DNA from: Myxococcota bacterium
GTDB lineage: Bacteria; Myxococcota_A; Polyangia; HGW-17
Direction of reading: 5' to 3'
Length of the DNA: 17,934 bases
NCBI GenBank assembly: GCA_018821745.1
Contig: JAHJLU010000345.1
Location: forward strand, 1-17,934
In this document: positions 7,854 through 15,093 of the stretch, in pieces
Layout: each line of letters starts with the position of its first letter
Position numbering within the stretch: the stretch's first letter is position 1
Position numbers and translations under genes: made by a program
Notes under the pieces: generated by a model
The model's database searches: none
Told to the model about the DNA's origin: nothing
Seen by the model: only the letters and a program-made list of their open reading frames with translations

Positions 7854-9095
7854 TCAGTCTATGGAGATGAGTTCGTATTCGGCAGTGCCCAGTTTGATGA
7901 TTTTGGCGTATTCAAACTGGACTTTGGGGCTCACGCCTGTTTCCTTCTTGAAGGCGTCCTCGCATTTGTGCTGCTTGTTCACCAGGTCGAAGGAGGCCTT
8001 GTCGATGGCGACCATGTCGGTGGAGGCCAGGATCCCGATGTCCTTGGTGAAGGGAATCTGGGGCGTCCGTTTGCAGTCGCACCCACGGGTGATATTCTTG
8101 AGGACATTGATATAGACCATGTTCTTGTGCATGGAGATGGCTTTTGCGTACTCTATCAGCCGCTCGTGGAACACATTCTTCTTGGTGGATTCCCAGGGGA
8201 CCTGGAAGAGCTGGAGCGGGCACACGCCAATGCAGCTCCCGCAGCCGATGCATTTCTTTTTGTCGATCTTCAGTGGGTCCAGGGTGATGGCGTCAACGGG
8301 ACACTCCTTGACGCATTTTTTGCACTTGATGCATTTTCCAGGGTTGACGATTTTCGGGATCCCCGTTGCGTGCAGTGCCATTTTACCGCCGATGGAGGCG
8401 AGCCCCATGGAGACGTTCTTGATGGCGCCCCCGAAACCGGCGCTGCCGTGACCCTTGAAGTGGGAGAAGATGACCAGGGAGTCATATTTGTCGATCCCCT
8501 TGCCCACGCGCACATTTTTGTAGTGCTTGAAGTTCACGGGCAGCTCCAGTTGGCCATCAGAGTCAAGGATGTGGATGGGGGCATACGTCCACCCGAAGCG
8601 TTTGGCAAGGGCGATGTGACTCTTGGTGTAGCGGCGTTTGCCCACATAGAGCACGTTGGTCTCGATGAGGGTGGCGCCCAGCTTTTTTACCAGCAACTCG
8701 GGGAAGGAGGCCTTGATCGCCGTGACGTTCATATCTTCACCAAAGTGGACCTTGAACCCGATCTTTTTGCCCGAGACGGAATCCTTGATTTTGTCGTAGA
8801 TGGCCACCACGGCCTCGGGAGTCAGTGACTTGGTGAAAAACACTTTTGCCTTCCCCTTGTGTCGGTTGGCGTAGGGGCAGCCGGAGTGGGGTTTTTTCCC
8901 CATGGAGTGGGGACACTCCTTGTGCACAGAAGGAGTGGCAGGTTTTTTTACGACCTGCATGGTCTGTGGTGCTGATGTCCCCTGTTTCATGGTGGTTTTG
9001 ACAGAGGGAGTCTCCTTTTTTTCTTCCTTTTTCGAGCCGGAGCAGGAAAACACCAGGAGGGTCAGGGATAAAAACAGGGGGTAGAGTCGCTTCAT
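7854..9095 (-). CDS. DUF362-domain lipoprotein with two [4Fe-4S] motifs
   Basis: This encodes 413 residues, with AAGGAGATA before the ATG. The N-terminus is a lipoprotein-like signal (Cys18, LVFSC), then a Lys/Thr/Pro-rich linker. Residues ~80-245 match the DUF362 layout (VHFGEDMN near the start, FSHFKGHGSAGFGGAIKN). Two ferredoxin motifs follow: CIKCKKCVKECP from about residue 255 and CIGCGSCIGVCP from about 282. The C-terminal part has the family's CDC...TKDIGILASTDMVAIDKA. The cytoplasmic relatives have an unknown redox role. A short Cys/His-rich insert (HKECPHSMGKK...GCPYA) precedes the domain. Export of an iron-sulfur protein through a lipoprotein pathway is odd (see findings). It lies 87 bases after the next Cys-rich lipoprotein on the same strand and may share its transcript. 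Confidence 0.88.
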   Translation of the reverse strand: MKRLYPLFLSLTLLVFSCSGSKKEEKKETPSVKTTMKQGTSAPQTMQVVKKPATPSVHKECPHSMGKKPHSGCPYANRHKGKAKVFFTKSLTPEAVVAIYDKIKDSVSGKKIGFKVHFGEDMNVTAIKASFPELLVKKLGATLIETNVLYVGKRRYTKSHIALAKRFGWTYAPIHILDSDGQLELPVNFKHYKNVRVGKGIDKYDSLVIFSHFKGHGSAGFGGAIKNVSMGLASIGGKMALHATGIPKIVNPGKCIKCKKCVKECPVDAITLDPLKIDKKKCIGCGSCIGVCPLQLFQVPWESTKKNVFHERLIEYAKAISMHKNMVYINVLKNITRGCDCKRTPQIPFTKDIGILASTDMVAIDKASFDLVNKQHKCEDAFKKETGVSPKVQFEYAKIIKLGTAEYELISID

Positions 9096-9182
9096 TGGGA
9101 TATCTCCTTTTCAGAACGTGTCTGGAATACAATTTCCCTTTGTAGTGAAGTCTGGATGATTTTTAAAATGAAATTTTCAATA

Positions 9183-10688
9183 TTATTGCGGAGGCGGGAC
9201 ACACAATCCCACGGGGGAGGGATGAGTCTCCACCGTGCCGGTGCCGCTGGCCATGGGGAGTTCATGATCTTCGGTTAAAAACCGGGAGAGGCTGAGACAC
9301 ACGAAGGGGTTGCCGCTGCCGTCTGTAAGGCCGATGCAGGCGGTGTTGCTGCTGTAGGTCCCGGGATCACAGATGGCGGCGCAGGCCATGACCGGGCTCT
9401 CGGGATTGGGATCGTTGAAGGGATCGGCCACGGCGCAGTTGAGGGTCGCTTCACAGTTATAACTGACTGTGCTGTTGGCAGGGAGGGTGCATGCCTCGCC
9501 CACCTGCAGGGGGACCGCGTCCAGAACTCCGCACTTGCCCATGAGGGAGCCCCTGCCGAGTATTTTACAGCCCTGACCGGTGGGGCAGGGGGAAGCGTCC
9601 CTGGTCAGCCCTGTGAGAATGTTACAGGTGAGCATCCCCTCGGTGAGGATGGGGTGGAGGTCATCAAGCATGGGCTGGCAGTAGCCCACTTCAGCGGTCC
9701 TGAAGAGATAGTCTGGGTGGGGCGCGGGGTTGTCCTCATAGATGCGGGAGTAGCCGAGGCAGTTATAGTTCTCGGGGCAGTTGTCGTTGCCCTGGGCGGC
9801 GGCCACGGGATCGCAATATTCCACGCAGGCCCCCTGGATCAGCCCGGTCTCGGTCATGCAGAAGCCCTGATCGCACTGGGTGGATGGGTCCACGCCTGTC
9901 TCACCCTCAACGGGGTCGTAGGGATCTCTGACGCATGGATCCCCGGCGCTCGCGGTGCCGTTCTCCTGGCAGGTCCCCGCATCATCCATGGCGAGCCCCG
10001 TGGGGAAGCAGTACCCGGTCTTGGAGCCGATGGCGCAGGGGGCGTTAACGGCAGTGGAGCCGATCCCCTCTCCACAGAGGGATTTGTAGCAGTGGTGTCC
10101 GAGCCCCGAGACACAGGAGAGGTTCCAGCCGCAGTCGTCATCTTCAGCGCAGGACTGGAGACAGCGACCGTTGCCATCGCTCCAGTAGTTGGTGCAGTCG
10201 GAGGGCATGCCGTTGAGGGGGCAGCACTCGTCCTCTCCACCTTCAAGGTCGCACTGCTCCATGTAACCTGAAACCTGGCAGGCGCCAAGGCACCCGGAGG
10301 TGTCGAAGGTGCACGAGGAGCTGCAGGAGAGGGTGCCCCCGGTGAAGGTTCCAAAATCACTGCAACTTTTATTGTTAAGGTCAGTTCCGTCGCACTCTTC
10401 TCCCCCGGCGTCGGGGGCGCAGGCCAGATCATCCCCGCAGACGCACACGGCACACTGCCCGGTGTCGTAGGTGCAGTCGAGGTTACAATAGACAAACCCC
10501 AGGGAACCTTCCACCAGCGAGTCGCAGGAGACGGGCTGGATGCCGAAACCATCGCATTGTTCACCCGCCTCGAGGATTCCGTTGCCGCACTGGGGCGTGT
10601 TGTTGTTGGTGTTGTTACTGCTGCTGTCATCGCACGACAGGAGGAAAAAACTCAGGAACACCGGGACCAGGATCAGGTAGTTACGCAT
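9183..10688 (-). CDS. Cys-rich lipoprotein with Asn-rich linker and CGNG-type repeats
   Basis: I start it at ATG 10688 (501 residues), preceded by AAAGGAGAA with 7-base spacing; a longer open frame upstream overlaps the divergent gene and has no signal. The lipobox is FLLSC (Cys19). A short Asn-rich linker (SSSNNTNNNTP) follows. Two myxobacterial-type repeats then occur (CGNGILEAGEQCDGFG... and CGDDLACAP...EECDGTD...). The remaining ~370 residues hold many Cys in irregular spacing, with segments such as CNLDC, DDDCGWN and CDPVAAAQGNDNC. The architecture is that of surface-exposed myxobacterial lipoproteins. No enzymatic domain is recognised. The start faces the divergent lyase-like lipoprotein, which carries the same kind of linker, so co-regulation is possible. 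Confidence 0.85.
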   Translation of the reverse strand: MRNYLILVPVFLSFFLLSCDDSSSNNTNNNTPQCGNGILEAGEQCDGFGIQPVSCDSLVEGSLGFVYCNLDCTYDTGQCAVCVCGDDLACAPDAGGEECDGTDLNNKSCSDFGTFTGGTLSCSSSCTFDTSGCLGACQVSGYMEQCDLEGGEDECCPLNGMPSDCTNYWSDGNGRCLQSCAEDDDCGWNLSCVSGLGHHCYKSLCGEGIGSTAVNAPCAIGSKTGYCFPTGLAMDDAGTCQENGTASAGDPCVRDPYDPVEGETGVDPSTQCDQGFCMTETGLIQGACVEYCDPVAAAQGNDNCPENYNCLGYSRIYEDNPAPHPDYLFRTAEVGYCQPMLDDLHPILTEGMLTCNILTGLTRDASPCPTGQGCKILGRGSLMGKCGVLDAVPLQVGEACTLPANSTVSYNCEATLNCAVADPFNDPNPESPVMACAAICDPGTYSSNTACIGLTDGSGNPFVCLSLSRFLTEDHELPMASGTGTVETHPSPVGLCVPPPQ

Positions 10689-10798
10689 GGATCGTTCTCC
10701 TTTAGTCGTCAGCTTGCCACGCCTTAGGGGAGGCGACCAGAAAAAAGTGAAAGGAAAAGTGGTGCTGTCCGGGACCTTCTGTCGGTTGTGGGCTTGAG

Positions 10799-10824
10799 AC
10801 CCCTCTGAAAAAGGGGAAATGGAC
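10799..10824 (+). promoter_or_regulatory. 5' motif shared with the barrel-protein gene
   Basis: ACCCCTCT, GAAAAA and AAATGGAC occur in this order upstream of the lyase-like gene and again at 3844-3868 upstream of the barrel gene. In both cases a TGG...TA(T/C)AGTGGAG element follows nearer the start. This suggests a shared regulatory or promoter element; its nature is not established. Confidence 0.35.
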
Positions 10825-10896
10825 CGGATTCGGGCCCCGGTTGTGGTACAGTGGAGAGTAGTTGATACGAGGAATCTTATTTCCAAGGAGAGAACC

Positions 10897-12498
10897 ATGT
10901 TCAGAAGCAAAATGATGTCCCTTCTGGTCGCTTGCTCGGTGCTGTCCGGCTGTGATGATACCTCCTCCGGGGGGAACAACACCAATAACGCAAATAATGT
11001 AAACAATGCGAATAATGTCAATAATGTCAATAATGTGAACAATACGTCGGAGCCCCTGGTTTCGGGGATGTGCGGGACCTTCGCCGAGGGAACCCAGGAG
11101 TTCGACGACGGCGCCACCCGCGATTATTACAATCGGGGAGCTTCTCTGCCCTGGCGCAATATCATGGGGGACTGGCACGACGCCCAGGGAGTGGGGCAGG
11201 GTGATGAAGCCTTTGCCATGGCTTTCGTCACCGACACCAACTCGGAAACAGTGATCACCTGGGACGTGACCACTCTGGTGCAGGGCTGGGTCGATGGTAC
11301 TTACACCCACAAGGGGTTTTTCCTCCGCCTGCTGTCGGCGGGCGGCCCCTTTGATTTTCGCAGCAGGGAGTACAGTGTTGTTGAGGAGCGCCCGCAGTTG
11401 ACGGTTGTGACTGTGGACGGGACGGTGGTCCTCTCTCCCGAGGCCGACACCTATCTGGCGCTCTCCACCTATCAGGGATTCGGGGACGAGGAGCGCCTGC
11501 GCATCTCCAGTGAGTCTCCCATGCTCCTGCGGTTTCCCCTGGACCAGTTTCCCCCGGAGACCCAAATCCAGAGCGCCGTGCTTGCGCTGGTAAAATATGA
11601 CGACTACGGGGGAACCACGGCGGATGTGGGTGTCTTTCGCGCATCCCAGGGGCTTGAGCTGCCGGCCTCCGAGCCGCTCTACGGGATCTCCCAGGGGTAT
11701 CCCGGGGACGAGGGCATCGCCGCCCACCCCGACGTGCTGCTCGCCAGCGACTTTGAATCCCCCGACTGGGGCGACGCCTGGACCTCTGGCAGTGATGACA
11801 CCCACATAGAGGTGGTGTCCGACGATCCCCAGAGGAACTTCGTCCCATTGTCGGGCAGTGCCCTGCGTGTGAAGGTCGCCGCCAACGATAACTACGGCAT
11901 GAGCCTGGTCTACAAGTTTATGGATGAGCTGGGCGAGGAGCCCGAGGAGATATTTTTCCGATACTATCTCCGGTTCTCCAGTGACTGGGACCCCACGGAC
12001 GGGGGAAAACTTCCCGGTGTCTCGGGGACCTATGGAATCGCGGGCTGGGGCGGGCGCCCCGTGGATGGCACCAACGGATGGTCCGCAAGGGGGACCTACA
12101 GGGTGCCCGTGATGGACGTGACGGGTAACCCCTATGCCGGATATTCCAGCATCGGCAACTACGTGTATCACGCCGATATGGAGGGAGATTATGGAGATGT
12201 GTTCATCTACCTGGATGACTGCCGGGGCATTCTCGAGCCTGACCGGTGGTACGCGGTGGAGCAATATGTGAAGATGAACACCCCCGGGGAGAACGACGGC
12301 ATCATCCGCGCATGGATCGACGGGCGGCTGGCCCACGAGTCACTGAGCTGGCGCTTTCGGGACATCGACACCCTGAAGATCGAGCAGATCTGGATGAACG
12401 TCTATCACGGAGGGACCGCTACTCCCCCCGCTGATATCCACCTCTACATTGACAACGTGGTCATCGCCCGCAGCTACATAGGCCCCCTGGCCCCCTGA
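10897..12498 (+). CDS. lipoprotein with DNRLRE-type domains and polysaccharide-lyase-14-like domain
   Basis: I start it at ATG 10897 (533 residues), preceded by AAGGAGA. The lipobox is VLSGC (Cys19), followed by an Asn-rich linker of about 25 residues built from NNV/NNA/NNT units. Residues ~60-170 and ~175-260 look like two DNRLRE (carbohydrate-binding module-like) units: TWDVTTLVQGWVDGTY, then EADTYLALS...LLRFPLD. Residues ~280-533 resemble PL14 alginate/glucuronan lyases, with DFESPDWGD, a GGKLPG segment (Lys371), GWSARGTYR (Ser396), MNTPGENDGIIRAWIDG and YIDNVVIAR. In the viral PL14 enzyme vAL-1 a Lys and a Ser about 22 residues apart are catalytic; K371 and S396 are candidates here. The likely role is cleavage of uronic-acid polysaccharides at the cell surface. 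The family call is strong; the substrate is unproven. Confidence 0.82.
   Translation: MFRSKMMSLLVACSVLSGCDDTSSGGNNTNNANNVNNANNVNNVNNVNNTSEPLVSGMCGTFAEGTQEFDDGATRDYYNRGASLPWRNIMGDWHDAQGVGQGDEAFAMAFVTDTNSETVITWDVTTLVQGWVDGTYTHKGFFLRLLSAGGPFDFRSREYSVVEERPQLTVVTVDGTVVLSPEADTYLALSTYQGFGDEERLRISSESPMLLRFPLDQFPPETQIQSAVLALVKYDDYGGTTADVGVFRASQGLELPASEPLYGISQGYPGDEGIAAHPDVLLASDFESPDWGDAWTSGSDDTHIEVVSDDPQRNFVPLSGSALRVKVAANDNYGMSLVYKFMDELGEEPEEIFFRYYLRFSSDWDPTDGGKLPGVSGTYGIAGWGGRPVDGTNGWSARGTYRVPVMDVTGNPYAGYSSIGNYVYHADMEGDYGDVFIYLDDCRGILEPDRWYAVEQYVKMNTPGENDGIIRAWIDGRLAHESLSWRFRDIDTLKIEQIWMNVYHGGTATPPADIHLYIDNVVIARSYIGPLAP
10975..11046 (+). repeat. AAY-rich coding repeat (Asn linker)
   Basis: Short imperfect 9-base units such as AATAATGTC repeat in frame and encode the Asn-Asn-X linker just after the lipidated Cys. 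Such tracts can change length by slippage, always in steps of three bases if the unit is kept. Confidence 0.7.
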
Positions 12499-12625
12499 AA
12501 CGCTCACATCCCCTTTTCGCACAATAAAACCCTGCAAAATATTGCCGTTGGCCCTGCGGGAAGCGTCAAGGGTCGGTCACTTTACTACGGCGTCCTACTT
12601 CTTTTCATGATAGAACAGCACGTCA

Positions 12626-12642
12626 GGAGACGTCAGCATGAA
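12626..12642 (+). repeat. left copy of 17-base direct repeat
   Basis: GGAGACGTCAGCATGAA here is identical to 15094-15110. It contains a ribosome-site-like GGAG and an ATG with the same 8-base spacing as in the right copy, but the frame it opens stops after nine codons. Together with the right copy it brackets the HipBA segment. Confidence 0.75.
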
Positions 12643-12676
12643 GATGTGTAATGAATTTTTAAATTGACGTAATATA

Positions 12677-12692
12677 ACAGGTCTTTACCTGT
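12677..12692. other. small hairpin near left edge of HipBA segment
   Basis: ACAGGT and ACCTGT form a perfect 6-bp stem with loop CTTT. It begins 35 bases inside the left repeat. No T-run follows, so it is not a terminator. Confidence 0.35.
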
Positions 12693-12787
12693 GGTTTCCT
12701 TTCGACTTCAACCTCTTCCTGGAAAGTTATCCAGCCTCATAGAGCACTGAAAAGCTTAGACAAGCCCTAACAATAACCATCATTTGG

Positions 12788-12805
12788 GTCACACAGAGGT
12801 CACAC
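12788..12805. promoter_or_regulatory. tandem GTCACAC motif
   Basis: GTCACAC at 12788-12794 recurs at 12799-12805, 11 bases apart. A similar pair (10 bases apart) lies at 15030-15046 near the right edge. It could be a regulator or recombinase site; this is a pattern only. Confidence 0.3.
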
Positions 12806-12846
12806 CATATTTGCTGAGATAATTGAAGCTTTAATGGTCATTATTC

Positions 12847-12875
12847 TTGCCATAATCAATAAATATGGCTAGAAT
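12847..12875 (+). promoter_or_regulatory. candidate hipBA promoter
   Basis: TTGCCA (-35, 5/6) and TAGAAT (-10, 5/6) are separated by exactly 17 bases. Transcription would start near 12882, leaving the ATG at 12886 with almost no leader. An inverted pair ATTAT/ATAAT (about 12840-12856), and TAATGGT (12832-12838) against ACCATTA (12880-12886), overlap or flank it, as expected for autoregulation by HipB. Confidence 0.5.
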
Positions 12876-12885
12876 TTTAACCATT

Positions 12886-13206
12886 ATGGCCAGAAAAACA
12901 ACTGTTCAACTTCCATCATTGAAACGTATTCTGAAAGAACTTGGGGAAAATATCAAACTAGCGCGGCTGCGGCGCAAACTTTCCTCTCAACTTGTTGCTG
13001 AGCGAGCGGGGATGTCCCGAACGACCTTGAGGGCTATCGAAAACGGCGAAGCGGGAGTAACTATTGGGGCTTATGCCAATGTGCTCATGTGTCTTGGTTT
13101 GGAAAAAGACCTTTTGCTTGTGGCTCGTGATGATGAACTTGGTCGCAAACTTCAGGATGCAGATTTGCAGACGAAATCTCGCGCACCCAAGAAGGTGCCA
13201 AAATGA
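12886..13206 (+). CDS. hipB: HipB-like antitoxin, XRE-family DNA-binding protein
   Basis: The product has 106 residues from ATG 12886, or 113 from ATG 12865; the later start is preferred because the candidate promoter overlaps the earlier one. Neither start has a good ribosome binding site, consistent with a leaderless or near-leaderless transcript. Residues ~17-75 form a helix-turn-helix domain (LGENIKLARLRRKL, VAERAGMSRTTLRAIENGEAG). The C-terminal tail is Lys-rich. It should bind its own promoter and neutralise the HipA kinase encoded directly downstream. The two frames overlap by ATGA at 13203-13206, indicating translational coupling. The base composition is more AT-rich than in the resident genes. 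Confidence 0.88.
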   Translation: MARKTTVQLPSLKRILKELGENIKLARLRRKLSSQLVAERAGMSRTTLRAIENGEAGVTIGAYANVLMCLGLEKDLLLVARDDELGRKLQDADLQTKSRAPKKVPK

Positions 13207-14480
13207 CCAAGAATAATCGGTTTCGTATTGAGGTTTGGGCAGATTGGGTTTCTGTCGGTGGACCCATATTCATGGGGACGCTATTTGTGACCCCTTCAAG
13301 GGGGAAAGAGATCTTTTCGTTTGAATATGATATAGATTGGTTGGAAAATCCTAACGCACAAGTTCTTGATCCTTCACTCTTTCTTTTCAGTGGAAAACAA
13401 TATGTTCCAACCGATCATGGAAATTTCGGTCTGTTTTTAGATTCCTGTCCAGATCGTTGGGGTCGGGTGTTAATGCGACGAAGGGAAGCACAATTGGCGC
13501 GTGAAGAGAATCGCAGGCCACGGAAACTCCAGGAGTCAGACTTTCTTCTTGGTGTTTACGATGGTCACCGAATGGGCGGACTGCGTTTTAAGGCAGAAGC
13601 AGGTGGGCCATTTCTTGATGACAATCACCATTTAGCGTCCCCTCCCTGGACATCGCTTCGAGAATTAGAGCAGATTAGTCTCAATCTAGAAGGGGATGAT
13701 GCCGTCTCAGATCCCGATTACTCGAAGTGGCTTAAGATGCTTATTGCACCTGGTGGGTCATTGGGCGGTGCCAGACCAAAATCCAGTGTACTTGATGATA
13801 AGGGTGCGTTGTGGATAGCGAAATTTCCCAGTAGGCATGACGATGAGGATGTGGGCGCTTGGGAAGAAGTAGCCCATATCCTTGCAAGGCGGGCTGGGAT
13901 AACAACCGCTACCACCTTGACTCGTCAATTCACTGGCAAATATCACACCTTTTTATCCAAACGTTTTGACAGAACCAACAATAACCAGGGGCGTTTACAT
14001 TTTGCCTCTGCAATGACCCTTCTGCAGCGCAGTGATGGTGACGATGCTTCATCCGGTGTGAGCTACTTGGAGCTAGCTGAACTTCTCATGCGAGCGGGAT
14101 CAAATACCGATGCAGATTTGGAAGAGCTCTGGAGGCGGATAGTGTTTTTTGTCTGCATTTCCAACACCGATGATCATCTTCGTAATCATGGATTTATTCT
14201 TCAATCTCTGGGGTGGTCCCTGGCTCCAGCATACGATATTAATCCCTCACCACATGGAGCGGGGTTAAGACTTAATATTTCAGAAACAGACAATGCACTC
14301 AACCTTGAGCTCGCTCTGGAGGTTGCCCCATATTTTCGTCTTAGCAACGGACGAGCTAAAGAGATCATTGCCCACACTGTGCGCGTAGTACAAGATTGGC
14401 CCAAAGTGGCAAAAAATTGTAGAATCTCAAATAATGAGCAAGCACAAATGGAGTCAGCATTTGAAAATGCCAATTGGTGA
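13203..14480 (+). CDS. hipA: HipA-like Ser/Thr kinase toxin
   Basis: This encodes 425 residues, a normal full length for HipA. The N-terminal subdomain (about 1-100) is present. The Gly-rich loop GGSLGGARPK is at 184-193, the ATP-binding Lys of LWIAKF is at 207, the catalytic motif NTDDHLRN is at 321-328 (D323 and N328 equivalent to the E. coli catalytic Asp and metal-binding Asn), and the second metal-binding Asp in AYDINP is at 345. All key kinase residues are therefore intact and the toxin is probably active. In E. coli HipA phosphorylates glutamyl-tRNA synthetase and stops growth; the target here is unknown. Its start overlaps the hipB stop by four bases. Confidence 0.92.
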   Translation: MTKNNRFRIEVWADWVSVGGPIFMGTLFVTPSRGKEIFSFEYDIDWLENPNAQVLDPSLFLFSGKQYVPTDHGNFGLFLDSCPDRWGRVLMRRREAQLAREENRRPRKLQESDFLLGVYDGHRMGGLRFKAEAGGPFLDDNHHLASPPWTSLRELEQISLNLEGDDAVSDPDYSKWLKMLIAPGGSLGGARPKSSVLDDKGALWIAKFPSRHDDEDVGAWEEVAHILARRAGITTATTLTRQFTGKYHTFLSKRFDRTNNNQGRLHFASAMTLLQRSDGDDASSGVSYLELAELLMRAGSNTDADLEELWRRIVFFVCISNTDDHLRNHGFILQSLGWSLAPAYDINPSPHGAGLRLNISETDNALNLELALEVAPYFRLSNGRAKEIIAHTVRVVQDWPKVAKNCRISNNEQAQMESAFENANW

Positions 14481-14536
14481 AAATTCAAATACAGGACAAT
14501 ACATACTTCAGGCTCATTTGTTAGGAGAGAGAACTA

Positions 14537-14860
14537 ATGGGAGATACATGGATCACTGATATCCGTCACTATTTGGATGAGAATGAAGACCTTATTCAGG
14601 AGCCAGGCCCCGCGCGTCGCCTGGCGGAGCATCTGTGCTCTATTATTGAGACAGTCACCGCCCGTTCTCATGATAAAGTTGACTTGGGAACGAAAGTCAG
14701 GTGTCGGCGGCGACCACATAGCAGACGGTGCGAAGGGAATATTGTAGCCAGTTTTGACGACGTAAATCCCTCTACTATTATTTGGCGTTGTCCTCTTTGT
14801 GAAGACAATGGCTACATCATCGGTTGGCAGGATACCCTGTGGAACAGGAGTAACTCATAA
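14537..14860 (+). CDS. small four-Cys (zinc-knuckle-like) protein downstream of hipA
   Basis: This encodes 107 residues with TAGGAGAGA before the ATG (spacing about 8). It begins DTWITDIRHYLDE and contains GPARRLAEHLCSIIE, typical of a small bacterial family of unknown function. Cys56, Cys65, Cys85 and Cys88 (C-x8-C...C-x2-C) probably bind zinc. The C-terminus GYIIGWQDTLWN resembles the conserved end of that family. The stop overlaps the next ATG (TAATG), so the two are translationally coupled. It lies 56 bases after hipA on the same strand. A role with HipBA is suggested only by position. Family recognition is from memory and moderate. Confidence 0.72.
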   Translation: MGDTWITDIRHYLDENEDLIQEPGPARRLAEHLCSIIETVTARSHDKVDLGTKVRCRRRPHSRRCEGNIVASFDDVNPSTIIWRCPLCEDNGYIIGWQDTLWNRSNS

Positions 14861-15029
14861 TGGAAGACAGAGAAATTCCTTTCAGATATTATGGCTGGTG
14901 GCAGATCATAGAGACATCCCTGTGGTCTGATGACGGGCTCGACATTCTTGGGAAATATCGGATCCACCAAGCTATCGTGATAAGTGGAGTCGCAAGTGGT
15001 AAACAAGGATTGGAGATTTTCACTCATAG

Positions 15030-15046
15030 GTCACAATTAGTCACAC
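15030..15046. promoter_or_regulatory. tandem GTCACA motif near the right edge
   Basis: GTCACA at 15030-15035 and GTCACAC at 15040-15046, 10 bases apart. It is similar in make-up and orientation to the pair at 12788-12805. The second copy overlaps a hairpin stem (15040-15064). Confidence 0.28.
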
Positions 15047-15064
15047 GGAAAAAGCGCGTGTGGC
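15040..15064. other. hairpin near right edge of HipBA segment
   Basis: CACACG (15042-15047) pairs with CGTGTG (15057-15062) around a 9-base loop. The stem can be extended to 8 bp with one G-T pair (15040-15064). It ends 29 bases before the right 17-base repeat, mirroring the hairpin 35 bases inside the left one. Confidence 0.35.
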
Positions 15065-15093
15065 AAGTTGCTGATAAGGTTGACTTAAATTTT

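Larger units (their letters stand above)
12499..12864. other. non-coding stretch spanning the left edge of the AT-rich segment
   Basis: No gene is visible. The first ~125 bases resemble resident sequence; from about 12640 the sequence turns AT-rich. It contains the left copy of the 17-base repeat (12626-12642), a nine-codon reading frame starting at that copy's ATG (12638), a small hairpin (12677-12692) and a tandem GTCACAC motif (12788-12805). Confidence 0.6.

Noticed and set aside
7842..8828. Plus-strand open frame of 328 codons opposite the DUF362 gene
   Set aside because: It is the mirror of a clear iron-sulfur protein gene. The composition is Asp/His/Val-rich and meaningless, and no ribosome site is present.
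10975..11046. Short regularly spaced repeats considered as a CRISPR-like array
   Set aside because: The units are 9 bases, in frame and encode an Asn linker; there are no spacers.
10702..12336. Long minus-strand open frame of 544 codons opposite the lyase-like gene
   Set aside because: It has no signal or domain, and its Ile/Asp/Val runs are just the antisense of the Asn linker. The plus-strand gene has a ribosome site, lipobox and recognisable domains.
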